From positions 4,712,001 through 4,776,000 of the forward strand of contig NC_057316.1 in assembly GCF_000687475.1 (NCBI RefSeq): 64,000 bases of DNA, in the 5' to 3' direction. Origin of the DNA: Ustilaginoidea virens (Eukaryota; Ascomycota; Sordariomycetes; Hypocreales; Clavicipitaceae). Below are positions 34,773 through 48,294 of the stretch, piece after piece (positions within the stretch are counted from its first letter, which is position 1; each line of letters opens with the position of its first letter). The notes beneath the pieces are model-generated. The model saw nothing but the letters and a program-made list of their open reading frames with translations. It did not search any database and was not told the origin of the DNA. The position numbers and the translations under genes were made by a program.

Positions 34773-35534
34773 TATTGCAATTCTTAAGGTTACTATAAAG
34801 CAAAGCCTTACTAGCTAGCTAGATGGCACAAGACTGTCTGCGACCTGTGAACTAATCTTAGTATAAATACTAGATTTTTCACCAAGTCCTAAGACTATAC
34901 AAGTGCTATAAAGCAGGGCAAGTGTAAAGGCAAGGCAAATATAAGATAACTAGAAACGCAGGGAAGGTGGAAGTTAAGAGGCATATAGTGCATTAACAGA
35001 CTCGATTGTGCTGCCCTTCTACTATTTAGAAAGAAGGGGGAAAGCTATCCTATATATACACGAAGGAGGGGTGGGCCTAGGCATCCAGGGAAGCCAGTAA
35101 GGGGGCTCCCCGTAATGCTCGCTATGATACGTCAGCAACCCCGCTATATCCGACCTTTCCAACCACCCTAACCACCGCACTAGTAATTAGTCACCGTACT
35201 AGTAACTAGCCACCACGCTAGTGACTAACCACTACACTAGTGGACTAGCCACCACGCTAGTAGGCCACCACGCTAATTTAGCAATGCCACACCACGCTAG
35301 TAGGCCGCCACCACGCTAGTAGGCAACCACGCTAATTTAGCAATGCCACACCTTTTCAACAAGGCCTACCTTACTTGATATACAGTAAATAATCCACTGA
35401 AAATCCTTAAGGTAAAAGGCAAAGGCCTAAGGTAATACTACCATAAGTCCAAGAGGCGGTATAAGGGCCAGAAGGTTAGTAGGCCAGTAGGGCATAAGGC
35501 CAGCAGCCTAGTAGGCTACTATAGGATTTTAACA
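34773..35534 (-). repeat. A3 5' LTR (762 bp)
   Basis: Pairs with 28229-28990. I counted about seven differences by eye, all C/T, most in CpA context. Confidence 0.94.
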
Positions 35535-35539
35535 CTATA

Positions 35540-36032
35540 TCTAAAGGAAGAGGCCGTAAGATTATTATAGTAATAGGGCTATTAATATTAGTAGCCGTTG
35601 ACTCGCCTATTGAATTATAAGGGATTAAGTTAATATTAATCGCTTCTCGTTATTACTATAACCCTATATAATAAGCCTAGACTTCTTATACGGGGTATCT
35701 ATACCTTTGCCTTTAATTTCTTATACTATATGTAAGTTAAATAGGCGTTAGGCTCTATATTGACCGATATTAAAGGTAACGAATCGGAATATATCGCAGG
35801 CCTATAATGCTTTTATCTCTATATAGTCAGATTATTCGAAAGGGGCTTTAGGGGTTATAATCTTCCCTTCTCAGCATAATTAGCTAGTAAGCTATAGATC
35901 GGCTTACTCTTTCGCGGTTAGGAAAGAGACATTAATAACGGTATTAGAAGCTATAGTATTAATAAAAGCTTCTTCTTAGTCCTTATTAATTATAATATCA
36001 GATACCACCCTTACTAGTAATAGTAATAGTAG
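35540..36032 (-). pseudogene. C2 RT middle segment
   Basis: Short piece of the C2 RT between the A3 and B3 insertions. It is the reverse complement of C3 about 49560-49793 plus 62820-63010, which confirms continuity across both insertions. It is too mutated to name catalytic residues. Confidence 0.65.
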
Positions 36033-36758
36033 TGTTGCAAAATGGTGATTCAGAACACTGTTGGAAATGTACTGGATACCGACAGTGGCGTATAAGGCGT
36101 TGCAGAATAAAACAAAGAGCTGGTTAAAGATTTAAAGCGCACAAGAGGTTAACCAGAGCAAAGATGTCAGGGAAATCTGATTCTAATTGTTGGTGACTAT
36201 TCTAGCTAGAAAGAGGGAATTTTGGGCATATTTCTACCATCTTGAAAAAGTGGTTGAAAATAATGAAAAACCGCAAAAATAGCGAAAAACCCGACGAAAA
36301 GTCGGTCTGCCTAACCGTGCCCAGTCTGTGCCCAATATCCTACCCAGTGCATACCCAACCAAGCCCAGTGGCTTATAGCGGTGTGCCGGATGCCCTATAA
36401 CAGCCTGCCGTACGGGCCGGAAGCCCTATATTGGTCTGCCGTAAATGACCGGTGTAGCGGGTGACTGTATGTAGAAGGCCGAAAGTGCTGGTATTAGCAA
36501 GGTTTGCCCATTTGGTAATCCCGTAGAAATGCGCCGCCTGTTGTGGGCCCTGTGGCCCGCTGTGACCGGCCGCTGTGGCCGGCTGTGGGGCGCTGTGCTG
36601 GTGCCGTGACCGGCGCTGTGGCCTACTGTAATCGGCGTTGTGGGGCGCTGTGCCCTACTATAGCGCCTGGTATAGCCACCGCGATATCTCAACGTAGAGA
36701 CGTCGTACGGTAGTGAGACTAGTACCAAAATACAGCTAAAAAGGCGCTGATTTCAACA
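36033..36758 (-). repeat. B3 3' LTR (726 bp)
   Basis: Runs in sense from TGTTGAAATC at 36758 to TTGCAACA at 36033. It has the GC-rich hairpin block at about 36530-36680. Confidence 0.94.
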
Positions 36759-36770
36759 CCCCCTCTGATT
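36759..36770 (-). other. B3 polypurine tract
   Basis: In sense AATCAGAGGGGG, abutting the 3' LTR. Confidence 0.8.
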
Positions 36771-36847
36771 AGCAATATGGCTAATCCTAGCGTTAGAATA
36801 AAAGAAAGAAACCCTGTAAAAAATCAGAAAAAAAAAAGATGATGATG

Positions 36848-39800
36848 CTATAGGGATTGCAGCCCTAATAGCTGCCGAAATATAGGGAATTTCGGGCTTG
36901 GAAGTGGTTTAGTGAGTCCATCCGCAGGCATATCTATCGTGGGTAAATAAGATATTTTTACCAGGCCACCGTGGGCCTTCTCACGTATATACCGGAATTT
37001 AAGTAAGGTATGCTTAGTGTAGGCATGCTAATTTAGGTCATTTGCATTTAAAATAGACCCTTAGTTATCGCAATATAGTAGTATCGGGCGTTGAATATCG
37101 ACCTGGATTTCTTTAAATAAATTAGATATCTATTCTACTTTGCGAAGTGCCTTAAGCATTGCATTAGACTCGGCTTTAAGCGTTGATAAAACTATAGTTG
37201 AAGACCATTTTGACCTCTAGCTAATAGGCCTACCATTTAAGGTAGTAAGATAACCACCAGTAGACTTAGAAGTAAAGCGATAACTAGTAAAATCGCTATC
37301 AGAAAATGCAGCTAATACTATGGTAGCTTTAGCGGCTCGGTAACAAATAGCTGTATTAGCCGTACCAGCTAAGTAGCGAAAAGCGCCCTTAGCAGCATTA
37401 AGCTGTGTAGTAGAAGCCTGTTGCATATATCGTAATAGGTACTGTGTCGGAAAGGCAAGGTTAGGTCTTAACATTATTATCAACCATATTGCTATTTCTA
37501 CTAGCTGCTGGAATAAGTGTTGATTACTAGTATCTAGCGGTATATTACCAGCCTTAGACTCAGCGAGTATACCGGGCTATAGTGGGATTAGATGCAGTTA
37601 TGCGTCCTTAAGGTTGAACTTCTTAAGGACTTCTACAATAAATTGCGATTAGTGCAGCTATAATAGGCCCTTTTCTTTATCCCTAATAATCTGCACTCTA
37701 AGAAAGAAGGAGGCAGGTCTTCGGTTTTTTATAGTGTAAACCTTATAGAACTTAGTCTTAAGCTGGTTAATATAGCTAAGATCTGGACCGACAATCAAGC
37801 AGTTATCTATATAGGTCACAATAAAGGTATACATTCTTTTATTATAGAAGACGGCAGTATTAAAAAGTAACGGCTTAAAACCCTCTTACACTAGAAGGTC
37901 TTTTAACTATAACTACTACTCGCGAGGGCCTTATTTTAGCCTATATAAGGCTTTCTTTAACAGTATAACCTATAATACAGAGGGGTTATATCCAACCTTA
38001 GTAAGTAAGGCTAGAAGTCGTTGATGCTATAGGTCAGACCATAAGGCTGGATTAGGTAAGAGTAGGCTTTCTGCAAATTCTAGAAAACCAGCTGGAATCT
38101 CTATATAAATCATCTCTAATAGTTCACTATTTAGAAAGGCACTAATAAAGTCGATCTACTCTATTTCTTAGTTATTTATAGCAGCAAGAGCAAGGATAAT
38201 CCTCTATATTAGTAGGATCGAAGTCGAGGCATAAGTCTCTATAAAGTCTTGCCTAGATATCTATATAAAGCCTTTAACAACTAATCATGCCTTATATTTA
38301 ACCGGGTTATTATTCGCATCTTTCTTAATACGAAAAATAGGCCGGTTATATAATATTTTCCTACTAGTAGGAATACTAGTCTTAGGAATAAATTGGAAGA
38401 TATTTAAATCGATTAATTACTTGAATTCCGAAAATAAGGCTTTAACCCAGCTATCTTTGTGTGGGTTATATAAGACTTCCTTCTAGCTATTAGGCATACC
38501 TTCTGGGGCCCGTTTTATAGCCTTTACCTTGCAGCAGATATCGTGTATTTATTGGTAAAAGGCATAGGAAGGGTGGAAATCCTATATGGAAGCCTCTAAG
38601 GGGCTGCCTGGGTATCTGAAAATCTGGTCGTTTTTTGGCTAGGTAGGTAGGAAAGCACCCTATTAGTCAGTCTGTGGGTCAGACTATTGGTCAGACTGTT
38701 GGTCGTTAGTCTATAGGTCCAAAAGTAACCTATAGTATCTATAACCTAGGATACCTTACGCGTCTTATATCTGTGGCTGCATTCTTCCTCGAATTCTACC
38801 CCTAGTAGCCCTAACCTAGTATGGCTGAATAGATACCTTTTCTGATACTTGAAATATTTTCTCCTATAGTCTCTTATTTGAGGCGATATCTAGACTTTCG
38901 AATTTTAGATATTCTAGTATAGGCAGCGTTTTACTATGGCGAAATGCTGTATTTACTAGGAAGCCGGGCGAAAAGGCAGAATCTATTATATCGGAAAGTC
39001 GCAGAAAATTAGTATGTGTGGGGCTTTAAGATTCAGACTATTAAAAATTTTCTATATGGGGCGAGTCAGAATTTTTATATATGCGGGGTATGCCTACTTT
39101 TGTGATGGATTCAGAAAATCTCGGTAGTTAAGATTTCTAGTAACGAGAGCTTTCTATATTTCCTAGCATTTGCAGCCTTTTTGTATAGGAAAAGGCTGCA
39201 TTTTCCTTAGCCGGTAAAAGCGGACTATTTTGCTTAAGCTGAAAAGCTAAGTTAGGCTAAAGCGATTTAGAATTAAAAGACGGCGAATTGCTAGGAAATA
39301 TTGCAGAGTGCTGTAGCGGGCTAATTGGTAGGCCTACTGATTGTGGTGGATCCGTATGCTGTATTAGGCCTATTGGTTGTGGTGGGCCCGTGGGCTGTAT
39401 TGGATCCGTAGCCTATAGTAGGCCTGTGCCTTCGACTAGGCCTATACTATTAGTCTTAGATGAAATAGGCATATTTAGGCGAGGCGACTTCTAGATAGGC
39501 TCTTCTAGAGCAATTTAGTTGATATTTACCCCCTCTAAATTAGAAGGCGGTTGGAAATCAAAAGTGCCCTCTAGGCCACTTGAAATAGGGCCTATACCTT
39601 TATTTTAGTAGGTGAAAGTAATAAAAGAGGTCTTAGTGACGACCCGGCGATGTGGGATATAGATGAGGTAGGTGCTATTACCTAGCGTAACTAGTAACCT
39701 ACCTGACTCGGTCTAGGAGGCCAGCTTATAGCTGATGACCCGTTTTTCTGGAGGGATTAGCACCTCTATAGCCGCACTAATAGCCCTGAAGCTAATAAGG

Positions 39801-42542
39801 TCGGGTAGGTGGTAGTATATAATTTCCGGAAAGTCCTTCTTTAATTCTTCGAAAGGTAATAAGGAACGGTTTATAACTGCTATTAGATTTATTAAGGTAG
39901 TAATACTAGGAATTACTATAGACTAAAGGTAAAAAGGTAATCGAGACCAAAGCATAATAGCTCTAAGTCGGTTAACAATAACCTATATAGAGCGTTCTGC
40001 TAACCTATTTTACTTATAAATATAAAGGGAAGAGGTTAAAAAATCTATGCCCTTAAGAGCTAGCCAGGCTGTGATAATATTATTGATTTCTTTACCACTA
40101 TTATAGTGGAATTTAATAGCTGATTTGCCGTAGCGATTCCTAAGACCTTAGAAGAACCCCTGTAATACTGGGAATACCGTGGGTCCTTCCTTATTAGGTA
40201 GTAAATGCACCTAATGGAAGCGTGATTTCCAGTCAATTAAGATAAGGCAAATAGGGCGTTTATTGTATGGTAGAGGGTTGATTTAGAAGATATCGCCCTC
40301 TATAATATCCAAATAATGCATAGGGTCTGGTATAGCCCCTAATGTAAAACGCCGAACTGACTTTACCCTTTTATAGGCAATGCAGTTGAAATTAGAATCT
40401 TTTACCTTATTGAGATCAGGTAACCCTATAGTTAATGCATAGGTTTTCTTTAAAAGTTGGATTCCGATATGCCTAAGCCGGATGTGCTAAAGTCCGGCTA
40501 GTAATAGCAGCTTTTAATACTCGATATCAGCTGCTAATACTGGGGCTGGGTTAAGGGCGACCGGGGCCCTCTATAGTGGTTGGGCTGTATTAGGAATAGC
40601 AGCCTCTATTAGTACCACCGAAAAACCAGGACTAGCTAGTGGGTCAGCTGGTAAGTTAGCTGGTAGAAGTAGAAGGTCCGAGTCAGCTGGTGGGGTAGGT
40701 AAATCCTCTAGTAGGGGATATTCCTCATATTCTTTTAGGTTGGCTAGGGTAGGTAATTCGACCGAGATATTATGTAAAGCCGGTTAGCTGGTATAGTATA
40801 AAAACGGTGAATCTACCCCTTTTTATTATAAAAAGAAGCTATACTTCTTAAAATTAAAAAGCCTAATGCACTTATTATTGCTGTTAACTAGGCTTTAGCC
40901 CTAAATACTGCTATGATTCAGATAGTATTTAATACTGCTAAAGATGTTAATATTAAAAGCTGGTATGAAGAGGGCGTTAATTAGCTCTAAGGTGCCCCAC
41001 TAAGGTGGGTTAGTGGCCTATAGTACGGTAAAACGCGCTATGCCCTACCTATTGGGCTTAATTGGGCTACTACCTATGCTAATGACTAGTCTATTTCCGG
41101 TATAGTATTAGAAGTAGGTGAAGTGCTTTTTATCGTTAATAATATGCACTATAGAACTAGTATCGTAGAGTAAAGAATCTATTAGTGTTTTCCCACCGGA
41201 TTATGCACTATAGCTAGTAGCTAGAAATTGTATATATTCGCGGTCCTAGAAGGAAGAATAGGCTGTCTTACTGGGTGTAAGACTTAGAGTATTATAATTC
41301 CTTAGTATAAAGGAATTAATAGTCTTTTCCTTTTCGTTGGTCTTTTATAGGATATTTACTTTATTAGTTGAATCTTTCTTTTCTTTATTCTTCTTCTTAT
41401 TTTCCAGCTTGCCCTATATAGCTGAAGAAGATCCTTATTGGGTAGAAGACCCCTGTTTCTTTTTATTGGCGTTAGTAGTAGTATTTTTACCACCCTTACT
41501 AGTGTTATTACTAGCTGGCTTGCTACTATTGTTAGTAGTGGCACCCTTGACCTTTGCGAGGTAGGTAGTAGCCCTTGCTACTGATGATCCTTTAATGCGT
41601 TATTCTTCTAGTAAATCAACTATATAAAATTGCAGGTTAATATTTAATGTATTTCCCTAAGTATAGGCGATTCTCATTATTGTGTGGTGCCGTTCTACCT
41701 ACTAAAAAAAAGACCCCTTCTACAGTATGTAAATACTGGCTGATTTGGTCGAAAGGTTGTATATAGGAGCCTAAAATTTATAGCCTAGATAGGTAGCTAT
41801 TAAAGGAGGCGTTAAAAGATTCTAAGGTACCCTTATAGCCTATAAAATTTAGTTGATAGAAGGCAGGGTATAGGTGGGTCCGCTATACGTCTAATAAGTG
41901 AGAATACTATTTAGTGAGTAATATAAAGGCTGACTCTAGGTTAGTGCACTAATTGATAGCGGCAGCTAGTCCTTCTGTGCAATTATTCTTAATAAGTAAT
42001 AGTAAAAGTGCTTGCTCTAAGTTGTTAAATTTGCTAGTAATAAAAGGATCTTCGATAAATTTGGCGATATTAAGTGCCCTAAGTTGAATTATAAGGGCCT
42101 ATTTCTATTGGTCGAAGTTAGATGCCCCCCTTAGCTTTTAGGATTCCTAGAATCTATTAGCTGTCTTAGCTAATTCCTTAATAGCTATAGCGCTGACTTG
42201 GCTGCTAATGCTAGATGGAATTGGTAGGGGTTATTGCTAGGCTTTAGGTAGAGAGGTATTTCCCTTACCTACAGGAGTTTAGAAGGTATCCACATCTATT
42301 ATATCCTATAATAGTAGGCTAGTAGCAGGCTTGATTAGTCTATCTACTAAGGTGCCCACCTTATCAGCCAAAAAATCGATTTTAGAGTTCATTCGATTAA
42401 ATTTATAATTAAATTCTTTTCTCATTTCCTATTGGTCTTCCCTAAGCTAAGCAATTTCCTAGTTATTATTAGATTCTTCTACCTCTGCCATATTAGGGAC
42501 TTGGTAGCCTGGGTTATTGGCAGGAACGTTCTGACTGGCCAT
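36848..42542 (-). pseudogene. B3 Gag-Pol polyprotein relic with a frameshift in gag
   Basis: ATG at 42542 (MASQN) opens the gag. At about 41704-41711 an A-run is one base longer than in B2, which shifts the frame; total length from start to the end codon is 1 modulo 3. The downstream order is protease near 41165, integrase core 40310-39930, linker minisatellite 39310-39430, RT about 38470-37690 and RNase H about 37300-36950. The RNase H shows AAFSDSDFTSYRFTSKSTGGY in the open stretch 37217-37483. The C-terminal end is at about 36848-36850. Nonsense codons are TAG/TAA as in the sister copies. Confidence 0.88.
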
Positions 42543-42811
42543 TATAGGAAGAGAAAAGGTGCCGGAATGTCTTAAAAATGCGAAGAAAATCAAGACAGAA
42601 AATCTAAATAAAACTAGAAGAAAGCTGCGTTAAGGAATAACCTTAGAAAATCCTATTGCAAAAAGGATGTATTGCAGCTTAGTGTGGTAGCTGGGTTCCT
42701 AAATCTAGGATAATCAGTCCCTTATTAGTAGATTTCTAGAAGGTTAGCTGCCAAATGCGTTAAAATCCTAAGTTAGCATAAAAAAAGTCTTAAGCTGGAA
42801 GCCTTGAGACA
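42543..42811 (-). other. B3 leader
   Basis: Untranslated leader matching B1 and B2. It has short indels relative to them (for example near 42735) and no other signal. Confidence 0.65.
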
Positions 42812-42825
42812 CCGGGCTCATAACC
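42812..42825 (-). other. B3 primer binding site (unmutated form)
   Basis: In sense GGTTATGAGCCCGG directly after the 5' LTR, identical in its core to the family A site. Confidence 0.75.
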
Positions 42826-43551
42826 TGTTGCAAAATAGTGATTCAGAACACTATTGGAAATGTACTGGATACCAACAGTGGCGTACAAGGCGTTGCAGAA
42901 TAAAATAAAGAGCTGGTTAAAGATTTAAAGCGCACAAGAGGTTAACCAGAGCAAAGATGTTAGGGAAATCTGATTCTAATTGTTAGTGACTATTCTAGCT
43001 AGAAAGAGGGAATTTTAGGCATATTTCTACCATCTTGAAAAAGTGGTTGAAAATAATGAAAAACCGCAAAAATAGCGAAAAACCCGACGAAAAGTCGGTC
43101 TGCCCAACCGTGCCCAGTCTGTGCCCAATATCCTACCCAGTGCATACCCAACCAAGCCCAGTGGCTTATAGCGGTGTGCCGGATGCCCTATAACAGCCTG
43201 CCGTACGGGCCGGAAGCCCTATATCGGTCTGCCGTAAATGACCGGTGCAGCGGGTGACTGTATGTAGAAGGCCGAAAGTGCTGGTATTAGCAAGGTTTGC
43301 CCATTTGGTAATCCCGTAGAAATGCGCCGCCTGTTGTGGGCCCTGTGGCCCGCTGTGACCGGCCGCTGTGGCCGGCTGTGGGGCGCTGTGCCGGTGCCGT
43401 GACCGGCGCTATAGCCCACTGTAATCGGCGTTGTGGGGCGCTGTGCCCCACCATAGCGCCTGGTATAGCCACCGCGATATCTCAACGTAGAGACGTCGTA
43501 CGGTAGCGAGACCAGTACCAAAATACAGCTAAAAAGGCGCTGATTTCAACA
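42826..43551 (-). repeat. B3 5' LTR (726 bp)
   Basis: Pairs with 36033-36758. It has the GC-rich hairpin block at about 43320-43470, less mutated than in B1. Confidence 0.94.
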
Positions 43552-43556
43552 AGTAG

Positions 43557-45559
43557 CCTAGCTTAATCAGAGCCAGTAGCTAGTGATAGATATATCACGG
43601 CTGCAGGTATTATTGCGGCTGGAGGTGCAGCTGCAGCCGGTATTTTGACTTCTATCCGGCTAGGGCGGGCCGGTCCTTCGGTATAGACGATATTTTCGGC
43701 ATTATTAGCAGCAGGATTACTATTAAGGTCATAGTTATAAGGCTTAACGACCGTTAACCGGAACTTAACGGGGCTATATTGCATCTGCATAATATAGGTC
43801 TTACTATTAAGGCTGATTAGCCGGTACGGCCTATACTATCTACCCTTTTCTCTCTATACTTATACGTCAGACTATAGGGGTAATCGGTAGATAGGCTATA
43901 TATTTAGGCTATTCTATTAGGTAAAGGTATTATAAACTTATCGCTTAGCGAGGTATTTCCTAGCTTTATTAGTAGCCTTTCGTAACGTTAAGGCGCGTTA
44001 TAATACTATTAAACTAGGAGGTGAGTTATCTATAAGTCGGGGATATACTCCAAAGACTAGTAATATAGGTATTAGGCCGTTAAGCCTAGTAGAATCGTTA
44101 ATAGCTTTAATAGCTAGCTATAGTTTTTATTCCCTTATTAATAGGTCGCCTACTTCTTTATTAATAATAGTATAGGCTTTGCGTAATAGGGTATAATATC
44201 TCTCGACTTTACTAATACTATTATAGGCTTCTATAGGAATTTTATCTATATTAATAGATAGAAGCTAGGCATTATAATAGAATTCGGCAGAAGCGAAGTT
44301 AGGTTTAGCATTATAAACTATTTAGTCTGGCGGGCTAAAATAGGTATCAATCTAGTATTCCTTAAGGGTATTCTAAATATCTTAGGCCTTCTATCTTTAT
44401 AGATTAAGGAACCTAGCTGCCTAGAAGCTTATTGTAGTATCTATAATATATAATACCGGCCGATTATTAATATAAAGGATATCTACGATTATCTTATAGT
44501 TAAATTAGCGGTTATCCTTTAGAGTGAACTTAAATCGGCTAGGTGCCTTTACATTTATCTAGTATTAATGGCATATATAGGTAATCCTTTTGATGATATT
44601 GCGGTCAATATTATTATATCTAGCGTATTAAAGCAATTTGGTAAGCCTATTAATAGAGGGGTGCCTAAATCGATGGTATAGCTAATAGATTTCCTATAAC
44701 GATAGGTGGAAGGCTGTAGTATCTATAGCATTAAGAGTCTACTACGGATATCCCTATTTCCTGATAATAGGGACCTTAATATCCCCTTAGATTAATAGGT
44801 TATTAATATTATTAAGCTTTACGCCTATCCTATCTATATCTATAATAGAATAAAGGAAGGGGGTACTACTATTAAAAATATAAAAAGGGATATTACCGAA
44901 TATCGTCGGAATATTTAGTATACCGGAAGATATAGCAGAACTAGCACTAAAGTTCACTATATGCTTTTTATTAGTCGTCTTAATGGTTAGTATCTTTATT
45001 AATCTTATTAGGGCCTTTACTTAACCTAGGCCTACTATTAATAGGCCGGAAGCGCTAGTATCTAGTAGGATTCTACGGAAGGTATAGTTACTATAGTATT
45101 CTTCTTCTAGAAAGGTAGAATTATGGTCTTATAGTAGTAAAGGCATTCGGAAGGGGTTAATCTATAAAAAGGCATATCGGTATAATTTATCTTATAGGGC
45201 CTATAATATCTCAATAGATAATAACGGCTTAGCTTACATTAGGGCTTAGAAATATTATATGGCTGTAATTTATAGTATGGCAGTATTCTCTGTATTTTAG
45301 TTTATATCTCCTGCTATTATTACCTCGATATTACTAATAATATTATTAAGGTTAACCTTTTCTTCTTCTTTAAGGCCTTAAGGGTCGGGCTTTTTATATT
45401 CTTATAAGAAAATATAGAATTTCTTATTATTAGGGGTAGTATAATAAGATCAGTTCTTTATCTATCGCTCTTTTAATTCTTAGTACTCTTTAGTAGAATA
45501 ATTAAATAACTAATATCCTATTTTATTATAAATAAAGCATCTTCTTTAATAGGGCCTAA
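43557..45559 (-). pseudogene. C2 integrase-RT linker, integrase, protease and gag end
   Basis: The stretch 43563-43790 is open for 75 codons and encodes the linker after integrase (YSPVKFRLTVVKPYNYD and an Ala/Pro-rich tail). C3 carries the homologous 98-codon stretch at 49249-49545. Integrase follows to about 44640 and protease at about 44740-45075. The gag zinc-knuckle region is at about 45480-45545, immediately beside the D LTR insertion. Bases 44218-45559 are nearly identical to C1 1-1340. Confidence 0.75.
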
Positions 45560-45772
45560 TGTAACGATGTGGCCCAATTGGGCCCTAAGCGGGTGTCTGC
45601 GCACATCGCCAGGTAAAAACCTAATCTTCTGTCTGACCGTTAGGCCAGACAAAAGAGTACGTATTGTACCAAGTTACCATACTTGGTACAATTGACACCT
45701 ATATCCCCTTGGCACTATGCTGCGCGCAAGCTTGTCCTTAGCATGATACGGGCGTAGCCCGAATCCTTGACA
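45560..45772 (+). repeat. Solo LTR of a fourth family (LTR-D), 213 bp
   Basis: Absent from the homologous site in C1 (near 1335). The insert begins TGTAACGATG, ends CCTTGACA and is flanked by CCTAA at 45555-45559 and 45773-45777, as expected of a solo LTR. It is visibly richer in G+C and in intact CpA/TpG than all DNA around it. It includes a perfect 12-bp inverted repeat (ATTGTACCAAGT / ACTTGGTACAAT). No coding. The strand is arbitrary because there is no internal region. A small non-LTR element is less likely because the ends are TG...CA without longer terminal inverted repeats. Confidence 0.75.
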
Positions 45773-45777
45773 CCTAA

Positions 45778-48294
45778 TTAGAAAGGCGCGATTCTATTAT
45801 TGCCGTTAATACTACTATTATAAGCCGAATTAGCGTTAAAGGCATTAGTGCCGATTATTAGATTAATTATATCTACGGTCTATAAATAATGCTATACTAT
45901 CATTAATAATATCGTTAGTATCGTAATATTATTATTAAAGGAAATAATATTATTAATTTATATAAATTGACTTATAGATAGAAAGGGATCGCTATAGGTT
46001 AGCGGCAAGGCCTTCGAATATAGAAGTATAACGATATATAGCTTAGCTACACTTAGGGGTATCCCTTATAGCATTAAGGACTTATCGGTAAAGCTTTATA
46101 TTAGCTATAAAGGGGGGAAAAAGACTATAATATAGGCATTAAAGTTCTTCTAATAGGATATTAAGGCATTCTAGCTTTAACTTATTGGGATATTTCGCGA
46201 TAGTTAATTAGAGTATTATTCTATTCTAATAGTATAGATAGAATTACTCTATGCTTTTATTTTCGAAGTAGTTTTTAACTTTACAGACTATATCGTTAAA
46301 AGTAAGGGTATTACAAATGCGTTTAATATTATTAAAGTAGTAATTCTTAGTATCGCCGATTAGTATAATTTAGAAAGCTCTAGTGAATATATAATCGGGT
46401 AATCCTAGTAGGCGATATTTGCTTTTAAAAGAAATGACTTTTAGTATAATAAAGTTATCTATTTTGCTACTATATCTATCCTCTATACGATAGCTATATA
46501 AAAGGTTAGATATCTTCTTCGATATATTATTAAATCTGGTTCGGGAATAATCTTTTTAGTTAAACCCGGCCTCTATATAAGCTTTTTAGGTATAATCTTA
46601 GGGGTATTCTAGAGGGTATTCTAGAATAGCTTATCGGTTGCCTTACGGTAGGCTAGCGGGATCTCTAGCTAGGTTATCCTATAACTTAGGTCGGTCTAAG
46701 TTTATCGATACTCTTATTAAAACCATCCATTTATCGGCCTAAGTAGGCCGATATTAACAGGAAGGGCTAGATATTATGCCTATTTTTAATATTATCGGAT
46801 AAAGCATTTAGGCCCGATATCTAGTATTATAGGCGGCGGCGTTAGCTTAATAGGTATTATTATCGGGATCCTCTATAGAAGGAAATATATTATCGGGGCC
46901 TATAAATCGACCTCTATTAGGCATACTATACCTTCGAAGGGCATTAAGATAGCCGCCTCGGCTAGCCCGGCTAAAGGTATAACCCCTAGGGTATAATATT
47001 TAATTAATCGGGCTATAGTCTTTATCGGCTATTATATATTATTATTAATAGTGCCGGGAGCTTTCTTCTATTTCGAATAGCGGCCTATTATAAATAGGCG
47101 TCTTCCCTTTAGGTTATTAAGACCGGCCCCTTTCTTTTTCGGTAGGGATAGGGAGAAAAGGCTTTTTCAATATAAAAGGGGGGATAATAGGTTATTATAA
47201 CTATAATCGGGCCACCCTTAGTATTATAAAGTCCCTTATTATTAATACTTATAAGGGCCTTCTTAAAGACCTTCGCGATAATATTCCTACGATTATTATT
47301 AGTGCTCGTAATAAATTCTATAAGCCTATATTTTATAAGCCTATAACTTTCTAGTCAAAATTGCCGATAGGTACTAATGCTTCCCTATAATGGTTAAATC
47401 GTAATCAGAATATCTTACGGCCTAATTAACGGTCGATCTCTTCTTAAGGCTATTTAGGGTTCTATTATTATTAAAGGCATTCTATTAAGATAGGTATTAT
47501 AATTAACCCTAATGCTCTAATATATATACTATAATCTCGTAGATATATACGGAATTCGCATAAGAATAGAGGATTAACGCAAGTAAATAGCTATTTATCC
47601 TATTCACTATAGTCTTCGTAGAATAATTCCCATAGGTTATCGTTAATAATATAATCCTTCTTATAGGTATAGATTAAGAAGGCTAGGCGGTTATATAATG
47701 CTATAGTGGTGGCATTAGGAGTAATTAGGTCTATCGCAGTAGCCTAATTATCATTAAGTAAGGGGGCAAATCGCTATAGCCTTTCGGGTAATGCCAGTTA
47801 TAATATTGATGATCGTGATCGTGCTATAGTATTAAGAGGAGGGTTTAAGAGATAAAGGGGGGGGGGGATATATTGTAAGGAGTATAATATTCGATCTAAA
47901 GGGGGCTTTTATCTGTAAGGGTAAAAAGAAAGAAGAGAAGGGGTTAATTAGCAATATAACCATTTAACGGAATAAGTTATTTGCCTCTTATAGTAAGCAG
48001 GTGACCGTTTAACGGAATAGGTCAGCCGCCTCTTATATATACTAAGGGTATCTTTAAAGATTGTGATAGTTAGTATATTTTCTTCCTTTATGATAGACAA
48101 AAGTAGAAGAGGTCTATATCATTCTTCTAATTAATCGGCAGTATAACCGTTTAACGGAATAGGTTATCTGCCTTCCTGATTAGTACGATTTGCAATAGAA
48201 ATCGTCTCTTTAAGAGTAATCTTGCTAATCTATAATATACCATTCTTTACGGGATGTAATTATCTTATAAGTGGTAGTTATCACTACTGATTAG
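45778..48294 (-). pseudogene. C2 gag and 5' untranslated region
   Basis: Aligns with C1 1345-2327 and 15383-16933 without the B1 insertion, so it shows the pre-insertion structure of this part of the family. Gag coding on the - strand is too decayed for a confident domain call. The last ~450 bp are leader, with the G-run at 47857-47867 and three GTTTAACGGAATAGGTT-type repeats. Confidence 0.65.

Larger units (their letters stand above)
28229..35534 (-). mobile_element. Copia family A, copy A3 (fullest A copy)
   Basis: A 7306-bp element with two 762-bp LTRs and target duplication CTATA (28224-28228 and 35535-35539), inserted in the RT of C2. It retains the gag core and integrase core that A1 and A4 have lost, so it approximates the autonomous form of the family. 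The polyprotein is one frame with no net frameshift (start 34028, stop 29120) but many TAG/TAA. Confidence 0.95.
36033..43551 (-). mobile_element. Copia family B, copy B3 (complete)
   Basis: A 7519-bp element with two 726-bp LTRs and target duplication AGTAG (36028-36032 and 43552-43556), inserted in C2 at the integrase-RT linker. It carries the best-preserved primer site of the family. One frameshift distinguishes it from B1 and B2. Confidence 0.95.
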
